Below, piece by piece: positions 1 to 11,638 of a stretch of 64,000 bases of DNA (position 1 is its first letter; each line of letters opens with the position of its first letter). The notes below the pieces were generated by a model that saw only the letters and a program-made list of their open reading frames with translations, was not told where the DNA came from and did not search any database. A program made the translations under genes and the position numbers. Origin of the DNA: Dillenia suffruticosa (lineage: Eukaryota > Streptophyta > Magnoliopsida > Dilleniales > Dilleniaceae); the NCBI GenBank assembly GCA_033439265.1, contig JAVTVX010000035.1:21168001-21232000 (forward strand), read 5' to 3'.

Positions 1-2482
1 AATAACATTGAAGTAAATTTCTGAACTGAGAGAGAAAAAAAAAATATTATCATAAATTGACTACTATTGTCCTTTTGATTCAAGTTAGGACAAATGACCA
101 AACAATTTTTAATTTCTTAAAACTTCGTAATTAGTTTAATGGAATAGAAACAAAAATAAAAATATAGAAACTTCCTAGAAAGAGACCTAAATAAAGAAAG
201 AAACTAATAAAAAAATAGAAACTTATTCTGCATCACCAAACATGTATAAATACCAATAATTTTGTCGAATGGAAAGAAAGAACAACAAAATTTACAGTTG
301 GTCCAGTGGTGTTGAGGCCCACATAGTGTAACTCCAGAGAAGTGAATGCCCTCCATGTGCTGGACGCATTGTGAATCACACAATATCACGTTCCCTTGTT
401 GGAGCCTTGCCCTACATAATTGTTTCCAAGTGGTGTTACATTCTGTGTTGGTTGCAGGACTTTGACCCATTTCAGAAACCCTATGTTAATGTACTTAGTG
501 ATGAATGTACAATTGTTGCTCCTATAATTGAGGAATAGATGCTCCTTTTTCTATGATACAAGAAGCATTTTGTTGATGAAGGATGCATAATTATCATTCT
601 TTAAACTTGTGGAAATACTGGAATGAAAATGCATGTCGTCCCAAACGATGGTCTCTATTGCTGCCTCTATAGCATGCCTCTTCATCTGGTTTGTCCAATT
701 TTTGTGGAAACATATATGAATACATGCACGCATTTCATAGACACACACAAAATGTATATAATATGCTGGGATGTCAAGTGGTTAGGGGACTGTTACTGTT
801 GTGATCGAGATTCAATCATTTTAGGACATCAGGAATGTTGAGTTTCCAAATTAGTATGTAGTTAATTAGGAAGGTCTGTGATTTAACGGTCTTGATTTTT
901 TTTTAATTCTGCTAGTGCTGTGTGTACTTATACAACTCAAGCAAAATGGAGAGTAGCAAAAACCCAATTAGTCAGAGTAATAGGTACATTAATCTTCCAA
1001 ACATGCTCCTGCTCAAAAGATTGATCATTTCACGACCATGGGATTCATCTAAGATTTTAAATAGGAAAAATTGTATTTGTCATCCATAATAAAGAAAAGT
1101 TTGTGGTTGCTTTTAGATTAAACTAGATTTGCCATGTGTTGCTGTGGTAAGATAATTGTTTTCTTGAGGATTTAGAAGCAAAGGAAAGGTAATGATTTTA
1201 TATTAAATATCTAACTAAATAATAAAATGGTAAAGAATTAATAATTATTGATGAAAAGAATTAATAATTAGAAGTATAAAGTTTAATATGAAAATTATCT
1301 TGGCGCAGTAGTTTTAAAACATTTTGTTGCATACAGTTTGATAAACAATGAAATTAAGTGCTATGCAATTCCTTTTGTCAGCTGCTCTTTCGTAAAGACC
1401 CTTCAGATGGTTTCAAGAGATTCCAGGATCAAATCTCACTCTTAGAACTTAGTGTTTTTTTTTTAAGTTGTGCTATTTAATCATTGACTGTTTTGCCCCT
1501 GTAATATAATTTTTTACAAAACTTATTATTTTTGTATAAACTTGCAATCAGTTTATCTATGTAAAATTATACTACAAAATCTTTAATTTCAAAAAATGAG
1601 AGAAGGATTTATTTTGTTTTGTTTTGTTTTATTTTATTTTATTTTTTTAATGATATAACCCTACGAAAATTAGTTAGTGGTTCCCAATAGAAGGGCAAAA
1701 AAAATGTAATACTTTAGTAAGAGTTTTGAGGGCTATGGGTCGATGAGAGAAAGAAATAGAGTGCAAGAGGGTGGGGAGGGGTAGGGAGGAATACAGTTCA
1801 CTTTCAACAAAGGTAGAAAAGTAGAACATGTAAGAAAGGAAAAGTGTGATGAGAAGCACTTCTCCATATGAACAGCTGTCTGTGCCAAAACTCTTGGCAG
1901 CTGACAGGGAAAACTGTGGTAGAATGGCACAGGTAATTCGATAGGGAAACTTGATATGCTATGGGTCTTAGTAGTATTATGATGCAAGAGGATGAATTTC
2001 AGTGAGCTTGGTCATTGTGGCTATAGAAGGGAGAATGTTCTTGGTTCCTTGTCAAGAGCCTTGCTATCATTCTACCTCTTCCCTTGGGGGATGTTCATTT
2101 GTGTAAGAATTAGAAGGTTGTGTGGACTGTGCATATTCTGGAATGGCTTGTGAAGAATCTTTTTCTTGCATGTCTTTTTTCCCCACCACTGCTGCAATTG
2201 TGATAGGGTGTTTGTGTGTGGGGAAACTCTTATATTTCTTCCTCATGGCACATTACTCAACAACTCCATTCAAGTGGAGTCACCAAAATGTAATGTGTGC
2301 AACTAAGATAATGGAAGAAAAGTGGTGTTACAAATAATGAAGTGAAATAATGAGGCAAATTAGAGAGGGCCTAGAGAGGAGTGACAATCCTTAGGGAGCT
2401 TAGATCTGAGTGGCAGCTGAAGAAGAGTTGCTTATGTAAATTTAAGCAAAGAGCAACAATATATAAAAGGTGTTTCATGGAG
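1..2482. other. gene-free stretch, left edge
   Basis: I see no supported gene here. Open frames are short, and the Cys-rich minus-strand frame at about 204-470 matches no family I know. If the MPP-alpha gene at 3.4 kb is complete, part of this stretch may be one of its introns. Around 772-830 there is a weak tRNA-like box A/box B pair suggesting an old SINE fragment, but no clear tail. Confidence 0.5.
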
Positions 2483-2490
2483 ATTGTGGG

Positions 2491-2913
2491 TAGAGAAGAG
2501 ACCGGGCCGGTTTGGGCCCGAAACCGGCCCGGCCGGCCCGGAAAAAAGCGGCCCGTGAACCGGCCCGGTGCTACAGTAACCCGAACCGGACCGAATCGGG
2601 GACTGTAGCGGCCGGGCCGGTTCAAGGGTTTTTGGAACCGTGAACCGGCCCGGCCCGGCCGGTTCCAACGGCTCTTTGACCCTTTTTTTTTTTTGAATTT
2701 TTAAAAAATTTTTCCCCCTCCTTGTTTGGCCAAACCGGCCCGGCCCGGTGTGAACCGGCCCGCCGGTTCCGGTTCAGCGGGCCGGGCCGGTTCAAGCAAA
2801 AAAAAAATTGGAACCGGCCCGGACTGACCTAGGAACTGCAGCCAGCCCGGCCCGCGGTTCCTGGAACCGCCCTTGAACCTGACCGGGCCCGGCCCGGCCC
2901 GGTTACATGTCTA
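2491..2913. mobile_element. non-autonomous hAT MITE, GC-rich, 423 bp
   Basis: The element is flanked by a perfect 8-bp target-site duplication, ATTGTGGG, at 2483-2490 and 2914-2921. Its ends form an imperfect inverted repeat: the left end starts TAGAGAAGAGACCGGGCC and the right end, read on the minus strand, starts TAGACATGTAACCGGGCC. An 8-bp duplication with TAG-type ends is the hAT signature. The interior is made of overlapping CCGGCCCGG and GGTTC motifs, far more GC-rich than its surroundings, and encodes no transposase, so it depends on an autonomous hAT element elsewhere. Confidence 0.88.
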
Positions 2914-3418
2914 ATTGTGGGTCATACCTACACATTTCGTTTAGTTTTGATGTCCCTGGAAGTTGATGTCCTGTATTTTGTAACTAGGCTTGCTGGCAAA
3001 ACATTTGCTTGGCAAACTGCCAACTTACTCCTTTTATCCTTTATACATCTTTGAGAGAATGTCAGTGAAATACCACAGCTGACGTGAGGGCTATTAGGAA
3101 TAGAATTTTGTAGAAATTATGAACATGAGTCTGATGTACAGTGATCATGGATCGCTTGCTATAGATGCATGCAAAAAGTAAAAGATAGAGTTACAACATG
3201 GGGGTTAGCAGATTAGAGAGGACATTTAACAGAATCCCCTAGATCTGACAGGCTATAAGATCTAGTTAAATGCAAATTATTCATGGCCAGGTGGGAAATT
3301 GCCATCTTGTCAAAATCTTTCAAGAATTACAATTCACTCTGTTATTGCTTGACGGATTTCAAATTTACTTCAGTACCTATTTCTTCTGCCCCGAATAGCA
3401 ATGTTCATAATTTTACAG

Positions 3419-3679
3419 GAAACCTGTGGAGCATCTCTTGAAGACTATTGATGGAGTCACATTAAAAGACATTACTGACATTGCCAAGAAACTCTTTTCT
3501 TCACCACTCACTATGGCATCTTATGGAAATGGTATTTTCATAGTTACTACTTTCCCAGAAAACCTTTCCTGCTTTTCATTTGCACCAACACGTTCTATGT
3601 TCACTTTCTCTTACCTAATTTTGCAGTTATAGATGTTCCAAGTTACGACTCAGTCAGTAGGAAATTCAAGACACAATGA
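3419..3679 (+). CDS. mitochondrial-processing peptidase alpha subunit, last two exons (partial)
   Basis: Two exons, 3419-3531 and 3627-3679, join across a 95-bp GT-AG intron. They encode the C-terminal end of the MPP alpha subunit, beginning KPVEHLLKTIDGVTLKD, continuing SSPLTMASYGN and ending VPSYDSVSRKF, then TGA at 3677-3679. In plants this protein is both the presequence-cleaving peptidase subunit of the mitochondrial matrix and a core protein of the cytochrome bc1 complex. The phases are coherent: the first base after the acceptor completes an Arg codon, as in the family. I found no trace of the preceding exon, which normally ends near a TYGER motif, in the 3.4 kb upstream. The piece is therefore either the tail of a gene with a very long intron, now carrying the hAT MITE, or a detached fragment. 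The usual Asp after SYG is Asn here. Family assignment is firm; gene status is open. Confidence 0.68.
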
Positions 3680-5192
3680 GGTTGCATCGATCTAAAAGGA
3701 TCGGGCTCTTCACCCTTCCATTTCCCTGCAAATTTGGTGTACACATCCAAAAGTACAAGCTCTGTTTCTTCATGTACTAGTTGCAAATAAGAAAACTGAA
3801 TTTTGGACGCCTTCCTTGGCAAAACAATAAGGTTCGGACATCCTCAGCAAGCTGCATTGAGCTTTGAATTCATTTTAATCTTTCTTGTGACTTAATGGTT
3901 GCAGAGTGTATAGGCTCTGTTAGATGTGGTGATGTGTAATTTTTGTCCGTGACTTATATTTTGTATAATGGCCCTACAATCTGGTTTAGTAATTGTTTAT
4001 CTTCGCTATCTCGTCTGTCTGTTCAATAATTTAAATTACTTGCATGGTTTGGTTGTTGAAGGCTGAAGACAATTTGTTTATGGAAAGGACATCATTTGTC
4101 TCAATCAAAGGAGACAGAAATACCATTGTTTGGTTGAACAAGAGTTTCAGGCTTAGAAATTTCATAGCTTGTGTTATTTTGCCTTATATTAAACCTCTTC
4201 AAGGTTGATCAGTAAAAGTTGGAAGGATTTATGTTCTTCGTCGAGCTATGGTGTTTGAATCTTAGAAAATGTTGTGGAAGTTGTTTTCAACTATCCTATC
4301 GTATGACTAACATGTATCAAGCATGTGAGAGTTCCCAAGGTTGTGCCTCTTACAACTAAATGATGTGAGAGCAAAGCATTATAAATCAATATACAGCAAG
4401 ATTATGGGTGAATCAAATGATTGATTATTATGCTTGTTGTCACAAACATATGTCCATATGGTTACCGCATGTGACTTTAATTAATTGATATTGACATTTC
4501 TTACAAATTTGTGTGGAGTTGGGTTTCCCCTCGTACGATTTTGAAGAAAAAGGATATTAGAATTAAAGAAAAAGGTGCGACAACACTACAATGAATTACA
4601 TAAATTTTCATAATACTGAGAGGGATAGCGTGAGATAAATGCAAAGGACCAGTTTTAGATAAACCTAACATCATCTCTCTCTCCTAGCATTTAGCAACGG
4701 AGTCATACCCAACTCTATGATTCAAACTAGCGTACCACAACCCCAACCCCAACCCTAATCCAAATCCTATCCATATTTACCCATCTTCTCTTTTTTGTAT
4801 CGAAGCATTTAATTAACCCGAGTGGTTAATTGACTCTGCAGTATTTTACTTGTGGCTGAAATTTCTTCTCATCCTTCTACTTCTATGTTGCTTTTCATCA
4901 TCTTATTAAACTCGTGAGGACCAATTTTGAGTTCACAAACGTAATTTTTCAACATATTCAATATATGAGAATAAATGCATATTGCAGCAAAGACCGGAAT
5001 TATATAAAACCTAATTGCTTTTGATCTTCTGCCCATCTAAAGCCATTACTTGACGTACGTTTTCGTGTTGATAAAACCATTTATCACTTTAAGACTTCAT
5101 TGATTTCTTATATTTACTTTTTATGGAAGAAAAATCTTATTAATAGTTTTCACATTTGAAGTTTGTTTCGCTTATTGATAGGTATTACTTTA

Positions 5193-5224
5193 ATACCTTT
5201 CTCGGCCTTTGGGCTAAGATCAAG
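5193..5224 (+). pseudogene. truncated U2 snRNA fragment (first 32 nt)
   Basis: These 32 bases match, as I remember it, the invariant 5' end of U2 snRNA, starting ATACCTTTCTCGGCCTTT and ending GGCTAAGATCAAG, with a single T-to-G change at about base 19. The match stops there: the branch-point recognition region and Sm site of real U2 do not follow. I also see no plant upstream sequence element (RTCCCACATCG) at the expected spacing. It is therefore a dead fragment, probably retroposed or carried in by repair. Confidence 0.7.
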
Positions 5225-6316
5225 AATTTTCTCCATCGAAGGATTCTTCAAAAAGCTTGTTTCGCTTACGTATATCAGTGTCCAACGACTATGCAACGAT
5301 TTATAAAGATTTGACGTAGAAGGCCAAATCATATCAATTCATGCATGGTCGGGAGAAAAAAGAAAACAAAAACAAAAATAAAAACAAATTATAATTATTT
5401 ATATAATATTTTAATATTTAAAATTTTGTGAACGTACGTAGGTTTTAGGTTTCGTGATCGTAACTAATAAAAAAAAGTTGCGGCAAATTTCTGGATTTGA
5501 TAAGATTTGGTAGGAAAAAGAAAGGTACTAATTGCAGGTTACGGGTACGGCAGTCGGCAACTAATATTTTCATTATTTTGTTGATTCCCCCCACAAAGTC
5601 TGCTTGAGATCATGTATGTCCCTATGACTCCCTTTTGCCCCTTTCCAATAATAATACAAAATTATTTGCACGACACAACATAATCAAATCAATCCAATTA
5701 TCTGTTTAATTTCCACTGTTGTCACTTTGAATAACCAATCATCATTAAGCATATGTCATTAGACGATGGTTGGCAAGGCAAAATGCGTATGTTTACTACC
5801 AAGCACGTAATCATGTGCATAACCCGATGACCTGTTATTGTTAGAAATAATTGTGCTTACAAATCCAAAAAATTGTGATAATATCGTCTTTAATTTTAAT
5901 CGAAAAGAAATATTAGTTATTATAATAAAAATATCTTAGTATTTCGTTAAGAAAGTTAATATCTGACCATAATTAATTAGTTTTATAGTATTAAAATTCA
6001 AAATTTTTGCCGAATAATTAATTGATGTCTCATCTATTTAAAAAAAAAAAAGTTGTAGTTTTACTCATAATATTTATGAAACTAATTCGTAGAAAATATA
6101 AAATAAAATTTCAAGCATAAACTAATGTTTGCAAATGAGAAGTTCTAAATTCAAGGGAATAATCAAAAGTCAACCTTACATAGGATAGAATGGCCTCTGA
6201 CTCTTGTATTCAACCCCTTTTGGACAAAAGAAAGAGAAATCCAAATCAGAGAATTGCAATTTCCATTGCGAGTTTGAATTGATATTTCACCCTCTTTTTA
6301 TTACCCACATGTTGTG

Positions 6317-6320
<4 letters not shown>

Positions 6321-6350
<30 letters not shown>
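6321..6350. repeat. (TC)15 microsatellite
   Basis: Perfect dinucleotide tract of 30 bp. It is one of at least ten CT/GA tracts within 10 kb around the NAC gene. Confidence 0.95.
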
Positions 6351-6352
<2 letters not shown>

Positions 6353-6581
6353 AAAAGAGCACATTCTTCTTCATTTGATGCTACCAAATCATTAAATGTT
6401 TGCCAGAATGAAAAATCAAACCTATGAAGCTTTTGTTATGTGATGTGAGTGGTGAGAGGCTCATTTTTCTCATGAAATTAAATTGAAAGAAGTCGTTCCT
6501 CTTTTCGAATTTGACTTTCACTTTGCACATGAATTATAAGCAACAGATATGAATATACATACATACATACATACAGATATA

Positions 6582-6612
<31 letters not shown>

Positions 6613-6889
6613 TGACCAATCTAAAAGGAGACTACTAATAGCAAAAATCCCATGAAAAATTAATGTCCTCGCATGAACGTTAAAACATGCAATCTTCATA
6701 GTGTGCGGTGAAATAAGATTTAATCTTAAACTTACACTACATATCAGATTTATATTTAAAAATCCTCGCACAAATTTAAAAAAAAAAAAAATTATTTTTT
6801 TGGTTCTCAAACTTTTTTAAATACACAAAAACTAATGGATATTTAGAAAGGGGACGAAAAAATTGAAAAACAAAGTGGATACTAAATAA

Positions 6890-7064
6890 TATATTATTAA
6901 TCAATATAGGGTTAGATCTTTTGATCATATTTTTTGAGTTTGACTGGAGATTTGGGTATGTAAAAAATTATATTGGGAGGGTAACCCCTTAAACGGACCA
7001 CCGTAAATGTTGAATTGAATTAGTCTATGATTTCGGATATTCATAGGTATAATAAAAAAAAAAA
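6890..7064 (+). mobile_element. SINE copy (family A), poly(A) tail
   Basis: Degenerate copy of a dispersed repeat also found near 16.8, 27.1, 33.9, 39.9 and 52.2 kb. It shows a TTAGATCTTTTGATCA-like 5' part, a weak box B (GAGTTTGACTGG), an internal AAAAATTATATTGGGAGG block, a GAATTAGTC block, and then ATTTCGGATATTCATAGG followed by 12 A residues. The start is approximate. Confidence 0.5.
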
Positions 7065-7886
7065 TCATGATTAAGAAACGAGCAATGATGGCCATATGTT
7101 AAGTTTATATAAGGACAATTTTCTGGACCCTTCATCAATTATTCTTTGACCACTCATCTGATCCACGCCTCCCTTTTCTGGTATGAAATTTACATTTGGG
7201 CCCACCTAATGATGGGCCTACACTTTCCATGTGCAAACCACGTGTTATGTACAGTTTGAACCCTATGAGTGTTATACACTCTAGATTTCCCCTAAAATGG
7301 GAAAAAAGAAATAGTGTGCCTGTACGAGAAAAGAGGAACAAAAGACAAGAAAATGCGAAGGATTAATGATTAAGATAAATACATTATTGCGTGTGCGTAT
7401 ATACACCGCATGTATATACACACAAAACATACACATATTTATAATATTTAACATTTAAATAATATAATTTAAATAAAAAAATAAATAATCAAAAACTGAT
7501 TTGATATAATTTGATTAGTAGGTGGCTGAAATAAAACTATTTTGTGTCAATTTTAAAATAGTATTTGTAATTTTTAAAATTAGTCCAAAATAGAAAAATA
7601 AATTATTTGGGGTGGGGGGGTTCTTGTGACAGAACATTGGTGGAATTATATGAATATTATAATGGGGATGTAAAATAAGAAAGCGCGTAATTAGAAGGGG
7701 GTGGCGGTAGTCCATCAAGGGTTGTGTCCCTGCTCATTTGCCTTGCATATCAAGCAACCCCCCTCTTGTACCTCTCTCTCTCTCTCTCTCTCTGCAAAAC
7801 AATTCAGGGCAAGAGAATCATGATCACCACTCCAGCTCAAAACCCATGTGAGTCCTTTATTATCTTTTCTCATCTCATTGTTTTCA

Positions 7887-7917
<31 letters not shown>

Positions 7918-8448
7918 ACAGCAAGGGATTTTTTTTTTTTTTTAGAAAATTGGAAGAGATATGATTCCCGAAATTAAGCCAAATCTTTCAATCACACATC
8001 TTCGAGTTTTTCCCTTTTGGGTTTTATTAATTTTATCAACTTTGTTAAATTTTTGCCACGAAAGCTCAAAATTCAGAATTAGAAAATTTCATTTGCATAT
8101 GTGTATGTTACATATATCAAATATTTGACATTAATTAAAGGTTTATATATATATATTAATTTTATGAGATTAATGGTATTATGGGGCGTCATACGCTTTT
8201 TCTTGAATGCGTGCCTTAGGACCAGCTGTGATTGCCGTTTCTTTTGCTTTTTTTTTTTTTTTTTTTTCTAGCTTTAGTTAGTCAAGCCATCTTCCAAAAA
8301 AACAAAGGTATGGAAACCCCTTAGAATACCCTCCTTTACAAAAAACAAACCCTCTCTCTCTCTCTCTCTCTCTTCCAACCGCCTATATACAATAATACAT
8401 TATACACTGGATGATTATTAAATTAGCAGAGATTTTTGAAAAGGGGAG

Positions 8449-8459
8449 CTATTTATAGG
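8449..8459 (+). promoter_or_regulatory. possible TATA box of the NAC gene
   Basis: CTATTTATAGG lies directly before a (GA)n tract and a roughly 700-bp pyrimidine-rich leader that runs to the NAC start codon. Spacing and base composition fit a core promoter, but no transcript supports it. Confidence 0.4.
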
Positions 8460-9167
8460 GTGAGAGAGAGAGAGAGAGAGTGGCTTTTCCTTTATTTTCT
8501 CACTTGGGCTTCAGTTAAAGTGGAAGGAATTCCGGTGATTTTCATGGTTAAAGTGTTTATGTGTTTATAGTTCAATCCTACTGTGACAGTTTCCTCTTTT
8601 TTTTTCCCCTTCTTTCCCTCTCTCTCTCTCTCTCTCTCTCTCTTGTCTCCATTGTTTTCTCTTCTCTTGTATCCACAGACAGAGAGAAAGAGAATATTTC
8701 CTCTTTTGGATATATTTCTCATCCGGATTTCCATAGACTTTCCTGCTTGAGATCTATCAATCCATCAAATTATTTTTGGTTGCTTTTATTTGCTTGCATA
8801 TATTGTTTTTCGAACTATTTTTCGTTCTTTTCTTCAAGTTGTTTCTTGCTTATACGTCTAAAAAAGTAAAATCCCACCAGAAAAATTCTCCTCGAAATTT
8901 TCATTTTCAGGGATTGAATCCCAACAAACTCCATCACTTCTCTATCCTTTTCTCTCTCTCTCTTTGTTTTTTTTTTTGTTTTTTTTAATTTGATATATAT
9001 GCATATAAAATATATATATTGGGTGTAATAGAGTTTTAGGCACGAGTTGTCTGAAAGAAGTTATTGCATGTATATGGGTGGATTTTCGTAACAAGTGTAT
9101 TGATTATTTGTTTGGTTAGGTTTTGAAGAGTTCTAAAATTAGCTTGAAGTTGGGGAGAGAGAGAAAG
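8460..9167 (+). promoter_or_regulatory. probable 5' leader of the NAC gene, GA/CT tracts
   Basis: This stretch contains (GA)n at 8461-8480, (CT)n at about 8618-8643, a CT tract near 8950-8962 and several short upstream ATGs. Long pyrimidine-rich leaders are common in plant regulator genes, and GA/CT repeats can bind BBR/BPC factors. A leader intron is possible but cannot be placed with confidence. Confidence 0.4.
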
Positions 9168-11605
9168 ATGAATAAGAGTGGTCAGTTTGGCTCAATCAGC
9201 AGCTCTGATCTTATTGATGCAAAACTTGAAGAACATCAAATTTGTGGATCCAAACAGTGTCCTGGTTGTGGTCACAAGCTTGAAGGAAAGCCGGTATAGA
9301 TCCATATCCATCCAAATTTATTTTTTGATTTTTGTTTATTCTTAGCTTAGTAAAAATAAGATGGAAAAAAAATGATTTAATACTTCTTTATGACTGATTC
9401 TGATTCTTACCCAATTCTTTTTACTTGAGGAATTTTTCTTTAATTCAAAAAAAAAAAGAATAAAATCACTTTGTGTTAACTTTTTTTTTAAATGATGATT
9501 TTGTTTTTTTTTTAATTAATTTTGATAAAATTATATGTAGGATTGGTTTGGTCTTCCAGCAGGAGTGAAGTTTGATCCTACAGACCAAGAATTGATAGAG
9601 CATCTCGAAGCTAAAGTTGAAGCCAAAGATTTGAAATCCCACCCTCTGATTGATGAGTTCATTCCAACAATTGAAGGTGAAGATGGGATTTGTTATACTC
9701 ATCCTGAAAAACTTCCTGGTATCTCTCTCTCTCTCTCTATCTCTCTCTCCCCTGGTCAAGTTGTGGGTAGGTCCTCAATAGCACTATATTGAACTTTTTT
9801 CTATGCACAAGTGAGCAAAACGTGTTTCATGAAATCTAGGGTTTTTCATTTTCTCACTTCACTTCCAAAAGTTTTGTTATGACTTTTGAAGGGTTTGAGA
9901 TGGAGATAATTTCATAGTTTGTTACACCTAAAATCAACCTAACTTTGATTGTGGTTATACACATGCTTCCTCTTAGGAGTCACAAGAGATGGTTTGAGTA
10001 GACACTTCTTCCATAGGCCTTCCAAAGCCTATACCACTGGAACAAGAAAAAGAAGAAAAATTCAAACAGAATGTGATTTACAAGGAGAAACGCGGTGGCA
10101 TAAGACCGGTAAGACAAGGCCTGTCATGGTTAATGGCAAACAAAAGGGTTGCAAAAAGATTCTAGTTCTCTACACAAATTTTGGGAAAAACCGAAAGCCG
10201 GAAAAGACTAATTGGGTGATGCATCAATACCACTTGGGACAACACGAAGAAGAGAAGGAAGGAGAGCTTGTAGTTTCAAAAATATTCTATCAAACACAGC
10301 CTAGGCAATGCAATTGGCCAGATAGAAATGCGAATGCCTCAACAACGGGTGAACTGGGTAATGCGAGTGATAGAAGAGATAGTGGTAGTGGAAGTTCTTC
10401 TTCTAAGGAAGTGATTGCTCAAAGAGATGAATTGTCTGTTGGTGGAGGTGCTAGTGTTGGTGTTGCAATTTCAAGTTACACACATGCCATGGAAATGCAA
10501 CAATATAAATCGGATCATTTCGGCTTCACCCCATTTAGGAAAAGCTTTGATGAGGTATATATAGATCTATCTTTTGTTTTTCTTTATTTTAACATTTGTC
10601 AAATAATATCACTCATACAATCGAAATTTTACTAAATTGATCGGTTCATAAAGATAGTAACAAATAGATTAAACCATTTTTTTTCAATCTTGTTAATTGG
10701 AATTCTACGAAGATATTTTCCTAATTATATCAACATTAAAGTCAAGACTGTGTAAATTTGGTAGTTTCTAATTGCATGTTTGAACTTATGGAGGTTTAGC
10801 CAAGTGGAAAAGCAAAGTGTAAATATTATACACATAATATAGCATAGTCATGAAAAAATTTGATTGTGGGAAGCTAGGCTATTGTTCGATCAATGTATGA
10901 ACATGTAAGATCTGCACAAGAATTAATGTGATCATAATATGCAAAAAGATAAAAAGTAAAGCAACAGAAATATGTGGAAGATTTAGCTTTTCTGGGGTTG
11001 CTTTTATTTTTCACATTGCTTGCACACACAGCATGAGAACTATATGTATATAAACTTCAAGTTGATTAAGAGTGACATCTAACAATAAAAACTGCTTTTG
11101 TTGGGTACCCACCATAAAGAGAAAGATGAAAAAAAAATCCAAACTAAAAAGAGGGGAGGGGGAGAGAGAGAGAGAGAGAGAGAGAACTAAAATTAAGTAA
11201 TTTTTAACCCTTTTGGTGGTGTTGTGTTTTATTTGAAGGTTGGAGTAGGAGAGGCTTCCACGGTAAGAGATCTAGGGCAACAAGCATCCGTCTCGCGCGA
11301 AGAACATGACTTGCACGAACACCAGAGAACTCATCACGTGACTCATGAAGTTGTACAACAACAAGAGCAACAACAACAGCAGCAGCCACATCATCATCAT
11401 CCACATCAGCACAGTCTTGCAACTACAGTGTTCCACATCAGCAGGCCTTCGCATTCCATCTCAGCTATTATCTCTCCTCCTCCTCTCCGTCACGCCTCCA
11501 TTATTCTTGATGAAGACCCTTATCATGTCTCTAGATTAATGCTCCAACAAAATGATACTTTTCAGGTAATTAATCATAAGAAAACCATGCCTTGCAAAAT
11601 TCAGT

Positions 11606-11638
<33 letters not shown>

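Larger units (their letters stand above)
3680..8448. other. intergenic stretch before the NAC gene
   Basis: No protein-coding gene is supported. The stretch holds a U2 snRNA 5' fragment, a (TC)15 tract, a CATA/AT tract near 6556-6613, one SINE copy and several (CT)n tracts (about 7762-7793, 7893-7918 and 8351-8374). A 30-bp C/A-rich run near 4738-4760 resembles plant telomere repeat only loosely. Confidence 0.5.

Noticed and set aside
204..470. Cys-rich minus-strand ORF of 88 codons
   Set aside because: It matches no family I know, has no splice context or signal peptide, and chance frames of this length are common in the window.
4738..4763. Interstitial telomere repeat
   Set aside because: Only one CCCTAA-like unit is present; the rest is CCCCAA, too short to claim.
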